From NCBI RefSeq assembly GCF_014196765.1, contig NZ_JACIEE010000009.1, positions 1-64,000 on the forward strand: a stretch of DNA of 64,000 nt, given 5' to 3'. Below the pieces are notes generated by a model, which was given only the letters and a program-made list of their open reading frames with translations, did not search any database and was not told where the DNA came from. Below are positions 8,838 through 17,019 of the stretch, one piece after another. The position numbers were made by a program, and so were the translations under genes. Each line of letters opens with the position of its first letter. Positions within the stretch are counted from its first letter, which is position 1. This stretch comes from Mycoplana azooxidifex (lineage in GTDB: Bacteria; Pseudomonadota; Alphaproteobacteria; Rhizobiales; Rhizobiaceae).

Positions 8838-9611
8838 CTATTGCGCGGTCCAGCCGCCGTCGATGGAGATGTGCGTGCCGGTGATGGAGCGGGCGGCATC
8901 GCCGGCGAGGAAGATCGCCGTCTCGGCCACTTCCTCGACGCTGACGAATTCCTTGGTCGGCTGGAATTTCAGCATGACGTCCGACTTCACCTGCGCCTCG
9001 GTGATGCCGCGGGCGCGCGCCGTGTCGGGGATCTGCTTCTCCACCAGCGGCGTCAGCACGTAGCCCGGGCAGATGGCGTTGACGGTGATGCCCTGGTCGG
9101 CGACTTCCAGCGCCACAGCCTTGGTCAGGCCCATGATACCATGTTTCGCCGCCACATAGGCCGACTTGAAGGGCGAGGCGACGAGGCCGTGGGCGGAGGC
9201 GACGTTGATGATGCGGCCCCAGCCCTTCGCCTTCATCGCGGGGATCGCGGCGCGGATCGTGTGGAATGAGCTCGACAGGTTGATGGCGATGATCTGGTCC
9301 CACTTCTCGACCGGGAAGTCCTCGATCTTCTCGACATGCTGGATGCCGGCATTGTTGACGAGGATGTCGACGCTGCCGAATTCGGCGGCTGCGGTCGCGA
9401 TCAGGTCGGCGATCTCGGCGGGCCTCGTCATGTCGGCGGGATGATAGACCACCTTGCCGCCGCCGAGGCCGGAAAGCCGGTGCGTGATCTCCTCCACCTC
9501 GGCCGCGCCGCCGAGTCCGTTAATCACGACATTGGCGCCGGTCCCGGCGAAGGCCGTGGCGATCGCAAGGCCGATACCGCTGGTGGAGCCGGTGACGACG
9601 GCTGTCTTCAT
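8838..9611 (-). CDS. bdhA: 3-hydroxybutyrate dehydrogenase
   Basis: Short-chain dehydrogenase (257 aa) predicted to interconvert D-3-hydroxybutyrate and acetoacetate with NAD, part of polyhydroxybutyrate turnover. It shows the TGSTSGIG cofactor motif at residues about 7-14, the NNAG motif, the catalytic Ser and the YVAAK Tyr-Lys pair, and the C-terminal GG-WTAQ ending typical of BdhA. The frame is open upstream, but the ATG at 9611 sits exactly at the conserved MKTAVVTG start. Linkage to xdhA and xdhB is the mixed-function operon described in Sinorhizobium meliloti. It is transcribed divergently from glpK. Confidence 0.95.
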   Translation of the reverse strand: MKTAVVTGSTSGIGLAIATAFAGTGANVVINGLGGAAEVEEITHRLSGLGGGKVVYHPADMTRPAEIADLIATAAAEFGSVDILVNNAGIQHVEKIEDFPVEKWDQIIAINLSSSFHTIRAAIPAMKAKGWGRIINVASAHGLVASPFKSAYVAAKHGIMGLTKAVALEVADQGITVNAICPGYVLTPLVEKQIPDTARARGITEAQVKSDVMLKFQPTKEFVSVEEVAETAIFLAGDAARSITGTHISIDGGWTAQ

Positions 9612-9760
9612 CTCGCACTTCTCCCATATTCTCGCGGCGAGCAGAGCCTCCGGCGCGCCGCTTTGCAGCCAGCCTACGCGCAAGAGACCGGCCGTTGCAA
9701 TCGGCTTTTGGAGCGGTGCAGCGCAGACTTTGTGCGCTGCAGGTTGCGGTTTATTTTCTT

Positions 9761-9789
9761 TTGACATTCGTTTTCATGTCGTATTGAAG
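9761..9789 (+). promoter_or_regulatory. Candidate glpK promoter/operator
   Basis: A perfect TTGACA at 9761-9766 is followed by weak -10 candidates around 9782-9789. An inverted repeat GACAT-N8-ATGTC (9763-9780) overlaps the -35 box, in the right place for a repressor such as a GlpR-like protein. The arrangement is read directly from the sequence; promoter activity and the identity of the regulator are inference. Confidence 0.4.
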
Positions 9790-9833
9790 ATTCCGAAGGC
9801 CGTTGGGAGCGGTCGAACAGGACGGAGGGTTTC

Positions 9834-11327
9834 ATGGGAGGCTTCATACTCGCAATCGACCAGGGCACGACCTCGAGCCGGGCGATCGTCTTCGATGATG
9901 GCCAGCGGGTGGCGGGCGTCGGCCAGCGCGAGTTCCCGCAGGTCTTTCCCCGTTCGGGCTGGGTCGAGCATAACCCGGAGGAGATCTGGGAAAGCGTGAT
10001 CTGGTCGGCCCGCGTCGCGCTCGAGCAGGCGGGCATCGACGCATCGGAACTTTCGGGCATCGGCATCACCAACCAGCGCGAGACCGTCGTCGTCTGGGAC
10101 CGCGAGAGCGGCCGGCCGATCCACAACGCCATCGTCTGGCAGGACCGGCGGACGGCGGACCGCTGCGAGGAACTGAAGCGGCAGGGACTGGAGGAGCTCT
10201 TCACCGGCAAGACCGGCCTGTTGCTCGATCCCTATTTCTCCGGCACCAAGCTCGCCTGGCTGCTCGACAATGTCGACGGCGCCCGCGCGCGCGCCGAACG
10301 CGGCGAGCTCTGCTTCGGCACGATCGACACGTTCCTGATCTGGCGGCTGACCGGCGGACGTTCGTTCGCCACCGATGCGACCAATGCGAGCCGGACGCTG
10401 ATGTACGACATCGCCGCCAACGGCTGGGACGACGAACTGCTTTCGATCCTGAACGTTCCGAGGGCAATGCTGCCCGAGGTCTTCGATTGTGCGGCCGATT
10501 TCGGCGTCACCATGCGCGAGCACCTCGGCGCCGAGGTGCCGATCCTCGGCGTTGCCGGCGACCAGCAGGCGGCGACCATCGGCCAGGCTTGTTTCGAGCC
10601 GGGGATGATGAAATCGACCTACGGCACCGGCTGCTTTGCGCTCCTGAACACCGGTTCGGACATGGTGCGCTCGAAGAGCCGGCTGCTGACCACGATCGCC
10701 TACCGCCTGGACGGCGAGACGACCTATGCGCTGGAGGGCTCGATCTTCATCGCCGGTGCGGCCGTGCAGTGGCTGCGCGACGGTCTGAAGATCATCGGGG
10801 CGGCATCGGAAGCGAGCGCGCTGGCGCAAAAGGCGGACCCGACGCAGCACGTCTACCTGGTGCCCGCCTTCACCGGGCTCGGCGCGCCGCACTGGGATCC
10901 GGATGCGCGCGCGGCGATCTACGGCATGACGCGGGGCACGGGTCCGGCGGAGTTTGCGCGCGCCGCGCTGGAGGCGGTCTGCTTCCAGACCCGCGACCTT
11001 CTCGACGCCATGCGCGGGGACTGGGCCAACGGCGCGCGCGACACGGTGCTGCGCGTCGACGGCGGCATGGTCGTCTCGGACTGGACCATGCAGCGGCTCG
11101 CCGACATCCTCGACGCGCCGGTCGACCGGCCGACGATCCTGGAGACCACGGCGCTGGGTGCTGCCTGGCTCGCCGGCCATCGCGCCGGCGTCTGGCCCGA
11201 CCGCGACGGCATCGCCAGCTCCTGGGCGCGCGACCGCCGCTTCGAGCCGCAGATGGACGAGGAGACCCGCGCCGAAAAGGTCGCAGGCTGGAAGGACGCG
11301 GTGCGGCGGACGCTGAGCGCGGGGTAG
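9834..11327 (+). CDS. glpK: Glycerol kinase
   Basis: FGGY-family kinase (497 aa, standard length) that phosphorylates glycerol to sn-glycerol 3-phosphate with ATP. The N-terminal [11 protein letters not shown] phosphate motif, [11 protein letters not shown], the WQDRRT segment and the C-terminal [12 protein letters not shown] adenosine motif are all present. A GGAGG ribosome binding site precedes the ATG by a few bases. The gene stands alone: no glpD, glpF or glycerol ABC transporter is adjacent, so uptake and the next oxidation step must be encoded elsewhere. A short repeat follows about 60 bp after its stop. Confidence 0.96.
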   Translation: MGGFILAIDQGTTSSRAIVFDDGQRVAGVGQREFPQVFPRSGWVEHNPEEIWESVIWSARVALEQAGIDASELSGIGITNQRETVVVWDRESGRPIHNAIVWQDRRTADRCEELKRQGLEELFTGKTGLLLDPYFSGTKLAWLLDNVDGARARAERGELCFGTIDTFLIWRLTGGRSFATDATNASRTLMYDIAANGWDDELLSILNVPRAMLPEVFDCAADFGVTMREHLGAEVPILGVAGDQQAATIGQACFEPGMMKSTYGTGCFALLNTGSDMVRSKSRLLTTIAYRLDGETTYALEGSIFIAGAAVQWLRDGLKIIGAASEASALAQKADPTQHVYLVPAFTGLGAPHWDPDARAAIYGMTRGTGPAEFARAALEAVCFQTRDLLDAMRGDWANGARDTVLRVDGGMVVSDWTMQRLADILDAPVDRPTILETTALGAAWLAGHRAGVWPDRDGIASSWARDRRFEPQMDEETRAEKVAGWKDAVRRTLSAG

Positions 11328-11385
11328 GGGGCGGCGCGACCTGCGGCGGAACGTGACGTCAGGGCAATCGCCCTGTGCGAAACCC

Positions 11386-11430
11386 CTCTGGCCTGCCGGC
11401 CATCTCCCCCACAAGGGGGGAGAAGACCCG
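11386..11430. repeat. Short RIME-type palindrome
   Basis: A single unit GCCGGCCATCTCCCCCACAA followed by GGGGGGAGAAG, forming a TCTCCCCC-ACAA-GGGGGGAGA hairpin. It is a divergent member of the palindromes found elsewhere in the window. It lies 60 bp after glpK and about 145 bp before the next gene, and may mark the end of the glpK transcript. Confidence 0.6.
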
Positions 11431-11573
11431 CGGCACCTGTCTGGCCGAGCGACAGCTTGGCAAGGCGCGGCGGGCGGGCCGCAGTCGGCCAAATTGAAAC
11501 AATTTACGAATTTTTCATGCGCCGTGTCGGGATCGGCGCTACTCCTACGTCATTGCAACGATGGGAGGAACCG

Positions 11574-11954
11574 ATGCTGTATGCCGTTCTCTGCTACAAT
11601 TCCGAGGATGCGGTCGCTGCCTGGAGCAAGGAGGAGGAGGACAAGGTGATGTCCGACCTTGCCGCGGTGGAGCGCAAACATGCGGCCGCCGGTCGGCTCG
11701 GGCCGGTGGCGCGGCTGATGCCGACGACGGCGGCGACCACGCTGAGGAAGGCGCCGGGCGAAAGCTTCGTCGTCGACGGTCCCTTCGCCGAAACCAAGGA
11801 ACAGTTCCTCGGCTTCTTCGTCATCGACATGGAGACGCTCGACGAGGCAATCGCCTTCGCCAAGGAACTGGCGGTCGCCAACCCCGGTGTCGGCGCCTAC
11901 GAGATCCGGCCGCTGCGCGTCTTCAAACCCGGTGGAGCACTGGACCCGTTGTGA
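11574..11954 (+). CDS. YciI-family DGPF protein, ECF partner
   Basis: A 126-aa cytoplasmic protein of the YCII-related/DGPF family. The diagnostic VVDGPFAETKEQFLGFFVID stretch (residues about 64-83) is present. The ATG at 11574 has a GGGAGG ribosome binding site; an upstream open frame is ignored. Its stop overlaps the GTG start of the sigma factor gene (GTGA), so the two are made together. DGPF proteins are the standard neighbours of ECF42-type sigma factors and are thought to report a cytoplasmic signal to them. No ligand or enzymatic activity can be assigned from sequence. Confidence 0.88.
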   Translation: MLYAVLCYNSEDAVAAWSKEEEDKVMSDLAAVERKHAAAGRLGPVARLMPTTAATTLRKAPGESFVVDGPFAETKEQFLGFFVIDMETLDEAIAFAKELAVANPGVGAYEIRPLRVFKPGGALDPL

Positions 11955-13210
11955 GCGAACTCTCCTGGATCGACCTCGCGCTTTCCTCCGCCCGCCCGCA
12001 GGCGATGGGGGCGCTGTTGCGCTACTTCCGCGACCTCGACCTCGCGGAGGAAGCCTTTCAGGAAGCGTGCCTCAGGGCCGTGCGCACCTGGCCGGACAAG
12101 GGGCCGCCGCGCGACCCGGTCGCCTGGCTGATCTTCGTCGGCCGCAACAGCGGCATCGACAGCCTGCGCAAGCGGGCGCGGCAGGAGCCGCTGCCGCCGG
12201 AGGAGACGCTGTCCGACCTGGAGGACGTCGAGGGCGACCTCGCCGAGCGGCTGGACGGATCGCATTACCGCGACGACATCCTGCGGCTTCTGTTCGTCTG
12301 CTGCCATCCCGAACTGCCGGCGACGCAGCAGATCGCGCTGGCGCTGCGCATCGTCTCCGGGCTTTCGGTCCACCAGATCGCTCGCGCCTTCCTCGTCTCG
12401 GAGGCGGCGATGGAACAGCGCATCACCCGTGCCAAGGCGAGGATCGCGGCTGCCGGCCTGCCGTTCGAGGCGCCGGATGCTTCGGCCCGCGCGGCCCGGC
12501 TCGGCGCCGTCGCGGCGATGATCTACCTCGTCTTCAACGAAGGCTATTCCGCCGGCGGGAACCAGCGCGCCGGCACCCCCTTCTGCGAGGAGGCGATCCG
12601 GCTTTGCCGGCTGCTTCTGCGGCTGTTTCCATCCGAGCCGGAGATCATGGGGCTGACGGCCTTGCTTCTCCTGCAGCATTCACGACTGAAGGCGCGGTTC
12701 GACGCCGGGGGCGGGATCGTGCTCCTGGAGGATCAGGATCGCAGCCTCTGGGATCAGCGGATGATCCGCGAGGCGCTGGCGCTGATCGACAAGGCCCTTC
12801 GCCACCGCGCGCCGGGGCCCTACCAGATCCAGGCGGCGATCGCCGCACTGCATGCGCGCGCGAAACGCTCCGAGGAGACCGACTGGGAGGAGATCGACCT
12901 GCTCTACCAGTCGCTCGAACGGCTGCAGCCGTCGCCGGTCGTGACGCTGAACCGGGCCGTTGCCGTGTCCAGGCGGCAGGGCGCACAGGCGGCGCTCGAC
13001 CTGATCGAACCGCTCGAAGACCGGCTTTCGGGATATTTCTATTTCCACGGGCTGAGGGGCGGGCTCCTGAAGCAGCTCGGCCGCAATCGCGAGGCGCATG
13101 CCGCCTTCGAGCGCGCGATCGCCCTTGCGACGACGCCGGCGGAAGCCGCCCATATCCGCCAGCACCTCGACGGGCTGGCGCGCGACGTCACCGCCGGCAC
13201 GACGCTCTGA
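11951..13210 (+). CDS. ECF sigma factor, ECF42-type with C-terminal extension
   Basis: RNA polymerase sigma factor (419 aa), far longer than ordinary ECF sigmas. Sigma region 2 lies at residues about 10-80 and region 4 at about 110-165 (VHQIARAFLVSEAAMEQRITRAK). A long helical, TPR-like C-terminal domain follows, with the FNEGYSAGG motif and RAVAVSRRQG repeats. The fused extension and the coupled DGPF gene upstream identify the ECF42 group, in which the C-terminal domain is needed for activity and no membrane anti-sigma is used. Start: GTG at 11951 overlapping the DGPF stop. Target promoters are unknown; an autoregulated promoter before 11574 would be expected. Confidence 0.9.
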   Translation: MSELSWIDLALSSARPQAMGALLRYFRDLDLAEEAFQEACLRAVRTWPDKGPPRDPVAWLIFVGRNSGIDSLRKRARQEPLPPEETLSDLEDVEGDLAERLDGSHYRDDILRLLFVCCHPELPATQQIALALRIVSGLSVHQIARAFLVSEAAMEQRITRAKARIAAAGLPFEAPDASARAARLGAVAAMIYLVFNEGYSAGGNQRAGTPFCEEAIRLCRLLLRLFPSEPEIMGLTALLLLQHSRLKARFDAGGGIVLLEDQDRSLWDQRMIREALALIDKALRHRAPGPYQIQAAIAALHARAKRSEETDWEEIDLLYQSLERLQPSPVVTLNRAVAVSRRQGAQAALDLIEPLEDRLSGYFYFHGLRGGLLKQLGRNREAHAAFERAIALATTPAEAAHIRQHLDGLARDVTAGTTL

Positions 13211-13271
13211 GCCCGCCGGAATTGCACTGCGCCTGCCTTTGTAGTAATGTTCCTACAAATGGAGGTGCTGC

Positions 13272-13523
13272 ATGGCGCGCATGACGAGCCGGGAATTCAA
13301 CCAGGATACAGGCCGGGCAAAGAAGGCGGCGGAACGCGGCCCCGTCTTCATCACCGATCGGGGGCGGGCGGCGCACGTGCTGCTGTCGATCGAGGACTAT
13401 AACCGATTGGCGCGTCGCAGCGGAACCATCGCCGATCTGCTGGCCATGCCCGGCGGCGAGGATGTCGAGTTCGAGGCGCCGAAACTCGGCGATGCGGCTC
13501 TGCGCCCGGCGGAATTCGACTGA
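13272..13523 (+). CDS. Phd/YefM-type antitoxin
   Basis: An 83-aa antitoxin. The N-terminal half has the Phd/YefM pattern: SREFNQDTGRAKKAA, then GPVFITDRGRAAHVLLSIEDY, which forms the DNA-binding part of the family. The acidic C-terminus would wrap the toxin. An ATGGAGGTG ribosome binding site precedes the ATG. Its stop overlaps the toxin ATG by one base (TGATG), standard for type II pairs. It presumably represses its own promoter in the 60-bp gap after the sigma factor gene. Confidence 0.9.
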   Translation: MARMTSREFNQDTGRAKKAAERGPVFITDRGRAAHVLLSIEDYNRLARRSGTIADLLAMPGGEDVEFEAPKLGDAALRPAEFD

Positions 13524-13942
13524 TGTATCTGCTCGATACCAATGTCGTATCCGAACTGCGCAAGAAGGCGGCGGGACGCGCCGATCCGGCCGTCCTGCGC
13601 TGGTCGGAGACGGTGGCGCCGGCACAGCTCTATCTCTCTGCCATTTCGATCCTCGAACTGGAACTCGGCGTGCTGCAGAAGGAACGGCGGGACGCCCGGC
13701 AGGGCGCGGCCCTGCGCCGATGGCTGAACGAGGCCGTCCTGCCTGCCTTCGACGGCCGTATCCTTGCGGTGGACCATCTGGTCGCACTCCACTGCGCGCG
13801 GTTTTCCGTGCCCGACCCACGGCCTTTTCGCGACGGATTGATCGGAGCGACCGCGGCGGCAAGCAATTTCGTTCTGGTGACACGGAACCTGCGCGACTTT
13901 GCCGGCATGGACCTCGAACTGCTCGATCCTTGGGCGTTCTGA
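13523..13942 (+). CDS. vapC: PIN-domain toxin, VapC family
   Basis: A 139-aa PIN-domain ribonuclease, the toxin of the Phd-like antitoxin just upstream. Acidic residues expected in the Mg-binding site are visible: Asp5 in MYLLDTNVVSE, Glu in the SILELELG segment, Asp in RDGLIGATA, and the LVTRNLRDF end. VapC enzymes of this type usually cut tRNA or rRNA. Length and reading frame are intact, unlike the PIN gene at 59.1 kb. The unit sits between an ECF sigma factor and a convergent glycosyltransferase. Confidence 0.9.
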   Translation: MYLLDTNVVSELRKKAAGRADPAVLRWSETVAPAQLYLSAISILELELGVLQKERRDARQGAALRRWLNEAVLPAFDGRILAVDHLVALHCARFSVPDPRPFRDGLIGATAAASNFVLVTRNLRDFAGMDLELLDPWAF

Positions 13943-13969
13943 ACCCGTGCCCAGCCAAGCCCGGATGGC

Positions 13970-14860
13970 CTACTTCCAGATGCCGAAGCGCTCCTGCATG
14001 TAGGCGACCGAGGCGCGGTTCGCGTCCTTGCGGGTGATGCCCTCGATCGTCGAGCGGTAAAGGGAATCGATGTCGTGGGCGCCGGTCGTCACCGGTTCCT
14101 CGATGCCGGCGGGCAGCCAGATCGGGATACCCTTCCACGCCAGCAGGCCGGAGAGCCAGACGTCGTCGACCGTCCATACGGCATCGGGGATGTCGTAGGC
14201 GGTGTCGTCGAAGAAATCGGGGCGCACGACGACGCCGCCGAGCCCCTGGAGGATGTCGACATAGCCGGACCGGGCGATCGGGCGGCGCATCGGGCGCGGC
14301 GCGTCCTGGCGCAGCACGGCCGTGCGGACCCTGTGGGCCAGCCGCCGCGCGCGCAGCGGCAGGTCGAGCTTGCCGGTTCGCACCGCCTTCGGCTGGAAGG
14401 GGCCCGGCTTGCCGCGATGGGACGGGACGGCCTTGCCGTTCAGGGCCACGCATTCGCTGGGTCGGGTCGCCTGGACGGCGAGGAGATCGCCGGCCCAGGT
14501 GGGGGCGAACACCTTGTCGTCGTCGCAAAAGAGGATCTGCGCCGGCTTGCCGCGAAGCTCCCTCGCCGTGAACAGGACCTTCGAGGCCGGGCCGAGGTCT
14601 GTGTCCGGACGCACGATCCTCACGCCATCCGGGACCTGCGGCAGCGCGCCGTCATAGTCGGGAAAGCGGCGGTAGCGCAGGGGGATATGGAGGCGCACTT
14701 CATCGATCTCGGCCTTCTGGGCGACGAGGCTTTCCAGCGTCGGGCCGAGGGTAGCAAAGCGCGGCGGAATCGTGGATAGCGAGATGATGCGCAACGAATT
14801 GTCCCGGAACGAAAGAGAGGGCCGACAAAGGCGCGGCGACGTCGGCCAGACCCTTGCCAT
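13970..14860 (-). CDS. Glycosyltransferase family protein
   Basis: A predicted glycosyltransferase with a GT-A-like core: RIISLSTIPPRF starts the nucleotide-binding fold, the FCDDDKVF stretch supplies the DxD metal motif (residues about 110-117), and VDDVWLSGLLAWKG matches the conserved acceptor-side VDDxW(L) signature. No signal peptide or membrane anchor is obvious. The start is uncertain. The ATG at 14860 gives 296 aa; a TTG at the codon before RIISL would remove the first 22 or so residues, which look unrelated to the fold. Donor and acceptor sugars cannot be told. It is a single gene, convergent with the PIN toxin. Confidence 0.72.
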   Translation of the reverse strand: MARVWPTSPRLCRPSLSFRDNSLRIISLSTIPPRFATLGPTLESLVAQKAEIDEVRLHIPLRYRRFPDYDGALPQVPDGVRIVRPDTDLGPASKVLFTARELRGKPAQILFCDDDKVFAPTWAGDLLAVQATRPSECVALNGKAVPSHRGKPGPFQPKAVRTGKLDLPLRARRLAHRVRTAVLRQDAPRPMRRPIARSGYVDILQGLGGVVVRPDFFDDTAYDIPDAVWTVDDVWLSGLLAWKGIPIWLPAGIEEPVTTGAHDIDSLYRSTIEGITRKDANRASVAYMQERFGIWK

Positions 14861-15074
14861 GACCGATCACGGATGGTCAAGGGACTGCCGGTAGCGGCGG
14901 ACATCGGTCCCGGCGGGCGCGCGCTCGGGGAGGAACCCAGGGCGGGAGGGTCGGTGTTGACCGAATTACGTCGGTGCAGGGCCTGCGGAACGCTCTGTTT
15001 CCATTTCCGGCCTTTGCAGGCGCGCTGCGTCCCCCTATCGTCCGCAACGACCGAACATCCGGAAAAACACGCTC

Positions 15075-16121
15075 ATGGAACTTGGCCTTCACACCTTTGC
15101 CGATGTCGATCCCAATGCTGCCGACCGCGGCATGGAAGGGGAGCGGCGCGTGCGCGAGCTTCTCGAGGAGATCGAGCTTGCCGACCGGGTCGGTCTCGAC
15201 GTGTTCGGGATCGGCGAGCACCACCGTCCGGACTACGCAGCCTCCGCCCCGGCGGTCATCCTCGCGGCGGCGGCGGCGAGGACGAAGACCATCCGGCTTT
15301 CCAGTTCGGTGACCGTGCTTTCCTCCGACGACCCTGTGCGCGTCTTCCAGCAGTATGCGACGCTCGACCTGATCTCGAACGGGCGCGCGGAGATCATGGC
15401 CGGCCGCGGCTCCTTCATCGAATCCTTCCCGCTGTTCGGCTACGACCTGGAGGACTACGACAAGCTGTTCGAGGAGAAGCTCGACCTGCTGCTGGCGATC
15501 AACGAAAGCGAGAAGGTTTCCTGGAGCGGAGAGACGCGGTCGCCGATCCCGGGGCTCGGCATCTATCCGCGACCGGTCCATGGCCGGCTGCCGATCTGGA
15601 TCGCCGTCGGCGGCACGCCGCAATCGGTGGTGCGGGCTGCGGCCCATGGCCTGCCGCTGGCGCTGGCGATCATCGGCGGCACGCCTGCGCGCTATGCGCC
15701 GCTGTTCGATCTCTATCGCGAGGCCGCAGGCCGCGCCGGGCAGGACCTCGCAAAGCTGAAGACCAGCATCAACGTGCACGGCTTCATCGCCGACACGTTC
15801 GAGGCGGCGGCGGACCGGTTCTTCGGGCCGCAGACCGCAGTGATGAACCGGATCGGCGCCGAGCGCGGCTGGGGGCCGACGAGCCGGGCGCAGTTCGACC
15901 TCGCGACCGGGCCGGAAGGACACCTGTTCCTCGGCGATCCGGAAACGGTCGCAGCCAAGATCGTCGCCCATCACCGGCTCTTCCGCAACGACCGTTTCGT
16001 GCTGCAGATGGCGATCGGCCTGATGCCGCACGAGCAGATCATGCGCGGCATCGAACTCTACGGCACGAAGGTCGCGCCGCTGGTGCGCGAGGCGCTTGCG
16101 GCGGAGACGCCGCGCGCCTGA
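15075..16121 (+). CDS. LLM-class flavin-dependent oxidoreductase
   Basis: Bacterial luciferase-like monooxygenase (348 aa, TIM-barrel) using reduced flavin. The opening ELGLHTFADVDPN, the GIGEHHRPDY segment and the RAEIMAGRGSFIESFPLFG stretch are characteristic of the subgroup with no F420 signature. The substrate is unknown; relatives act on long-chain aldehydes, alkanesulfonates or similar. Soluble, with no signal peptide. It is followed 54 bp later by a methionine aminopeptidase gene on the same strand, a pairing without obvious functional logic. Repeated reannotation of this family means the biochemical role should be left open. Confidence 0.87.
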   Translation: MELGLHTFADVDPNAADRGMEGERRVRELLEEIELADRVGLDVFGIGEHHRPDYAASAPAVILAAAAARTKTIRLSSSVTVLSSDDPVRVFQQYATLDLISNGRAEIMAGRGSFIESFPLFGYDLEDYDKLFEEKLDLLLAINESEKVSWSGETRSPIPGLGIYPRPVHGRLPIWIAVGGTPQSVVRAAAHGLPLALAIIGGTPARYAPLFDLYREAAGRAGQDLAKLKTSINVHGFIADTFEAAADRFFGPQTAVMNRIGAERGWGPTSRAQFDLATGPEGHLFLGDPETVAAKIVAHHRLFRNDRFVLQMAIGLMPHEQIMRGIELYGTKVAPLVREALAAETPRA

Positions 16122-16175
16122 GGCATGGCCCCCGCGGCTCCTCCGTGGTATGGAGCGCGCCGAAAGCGAGATACG

Positions 16176-16925
16176 ATGACCCTCAACAACGACGAAGACC
16201 TGCGCGGCATGCAGGCGATCGGCCGCCTCTGCGGCAACGTCCTGCAGCACATGGGCGCGGCCATCCGCCCGGGCATGACGACTGTGGAACTGGACCTGAT
16301 CGGCCGGCGGATGCTGGAGGAGGCCGGTGCCCGCTCGGCACCCGAAAGCTGCTACGAGTTTCCCGGTGCCACCTGCATCAGCGTCAACGAGGAAGTCGCG
16401 CACGGCATCCCCGGCGATCGCGTCATCGCCGAGGGCGACCTCGTCAACATCGACGTCTCCGCCGAACTCGGCGGCTATTTCGCCGATACCGGCGCTTCGT
16501 TCACGGTCGGCCGCGTCGCTGCGAACGTGGACCGGCTCTGCCGCGACGGCAAGCGGGCGATGTGGGTGGGGCTGAAGGAGGTCAAGGCCGGCAGGCCGCT
16601 GTCGGCGATCGGCAACGCCATCGGCACGTTTGCGCGCAAGAACCGCTATACATTGATCACCAACCTCGCCAGCCACGGGGTCGGGCGCTCGCTGCACGAG
16701 GAACCGTCGGAGATTGCCACCTGGCCGGATCCGCGCGAGAAGCGGCTGATGAGCGAGGGCCTCGTCTTCACCGTCGAACCGTTCCTGTCGCTCGGTGCCA
16801 ACTGGGCGGAGAACGGCGACGACGACTGGACGCTCTACAGCGACCCGCGTGCACCGACCGTCCAGTTCGAGCATACCGTGGTGGCGACGAGAAACGGGCC
16901 GCTGATCCTGACGCTGCCGGGCTGA
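16176..16925 (+). CDS. map: Type I methionine aminopeptidase
   Basis: Dinuclear metalloprotease (249 aa) removing N-terminal Met from nascent proteins. Metal ligands are visible in order: NIDVSAELGGYFADTGASF supplies two Asp, NLASHGVGRSLHEEP supplies His, FTVEPF supplies Glu, and QFEHTVV supplies the last Glu. The ATG at 16176 is chosen because the family core starts about ten residues later; upstream codons are not conserved in character. It is probably a second copy: rhizobia often carry an additional map elsewhere, and this one lies in a mixed metabolic region and not among translation genes. Confidence 0.92.
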   Translation: MTLNNDEDLRGMQAIGRLCGNVLQHMGAAIRPGMTTVELDLIGRRMLEEAGARSAPESCYEFPGATCISVNEEVAHGIPGDRVIAEGDLVNIDVSAELGGYFADTGASFTVGRVAANVDRLCRDGKRAMWVGLKEVKAGRPLSAIGNAIGTFARKNRYTLITNLASHGVGRSLHEEPSEIATWPDPREKRLMSEGLVFTVEPFLSLGANWAENGDDDWTLYSDPRAPTVQFEHTVVATRNGPLILTLPG

Positions 16926-17019
16926 GGCCAGGGGCGCATCGTCGGCCTTCAGAAATTATCGTCGATCGATCAGTTTTAGTCGTTTGACGCCACATGCTGC
17001 GCTGCAATAGGACGGCGGC

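Noticed and set aside
7225-9063. Plus-strand 600-codon frame opposite xdhA
   Set aside because: Antisense shadow; the opposite strand has all expected xanthine dehydrogenase motifs.
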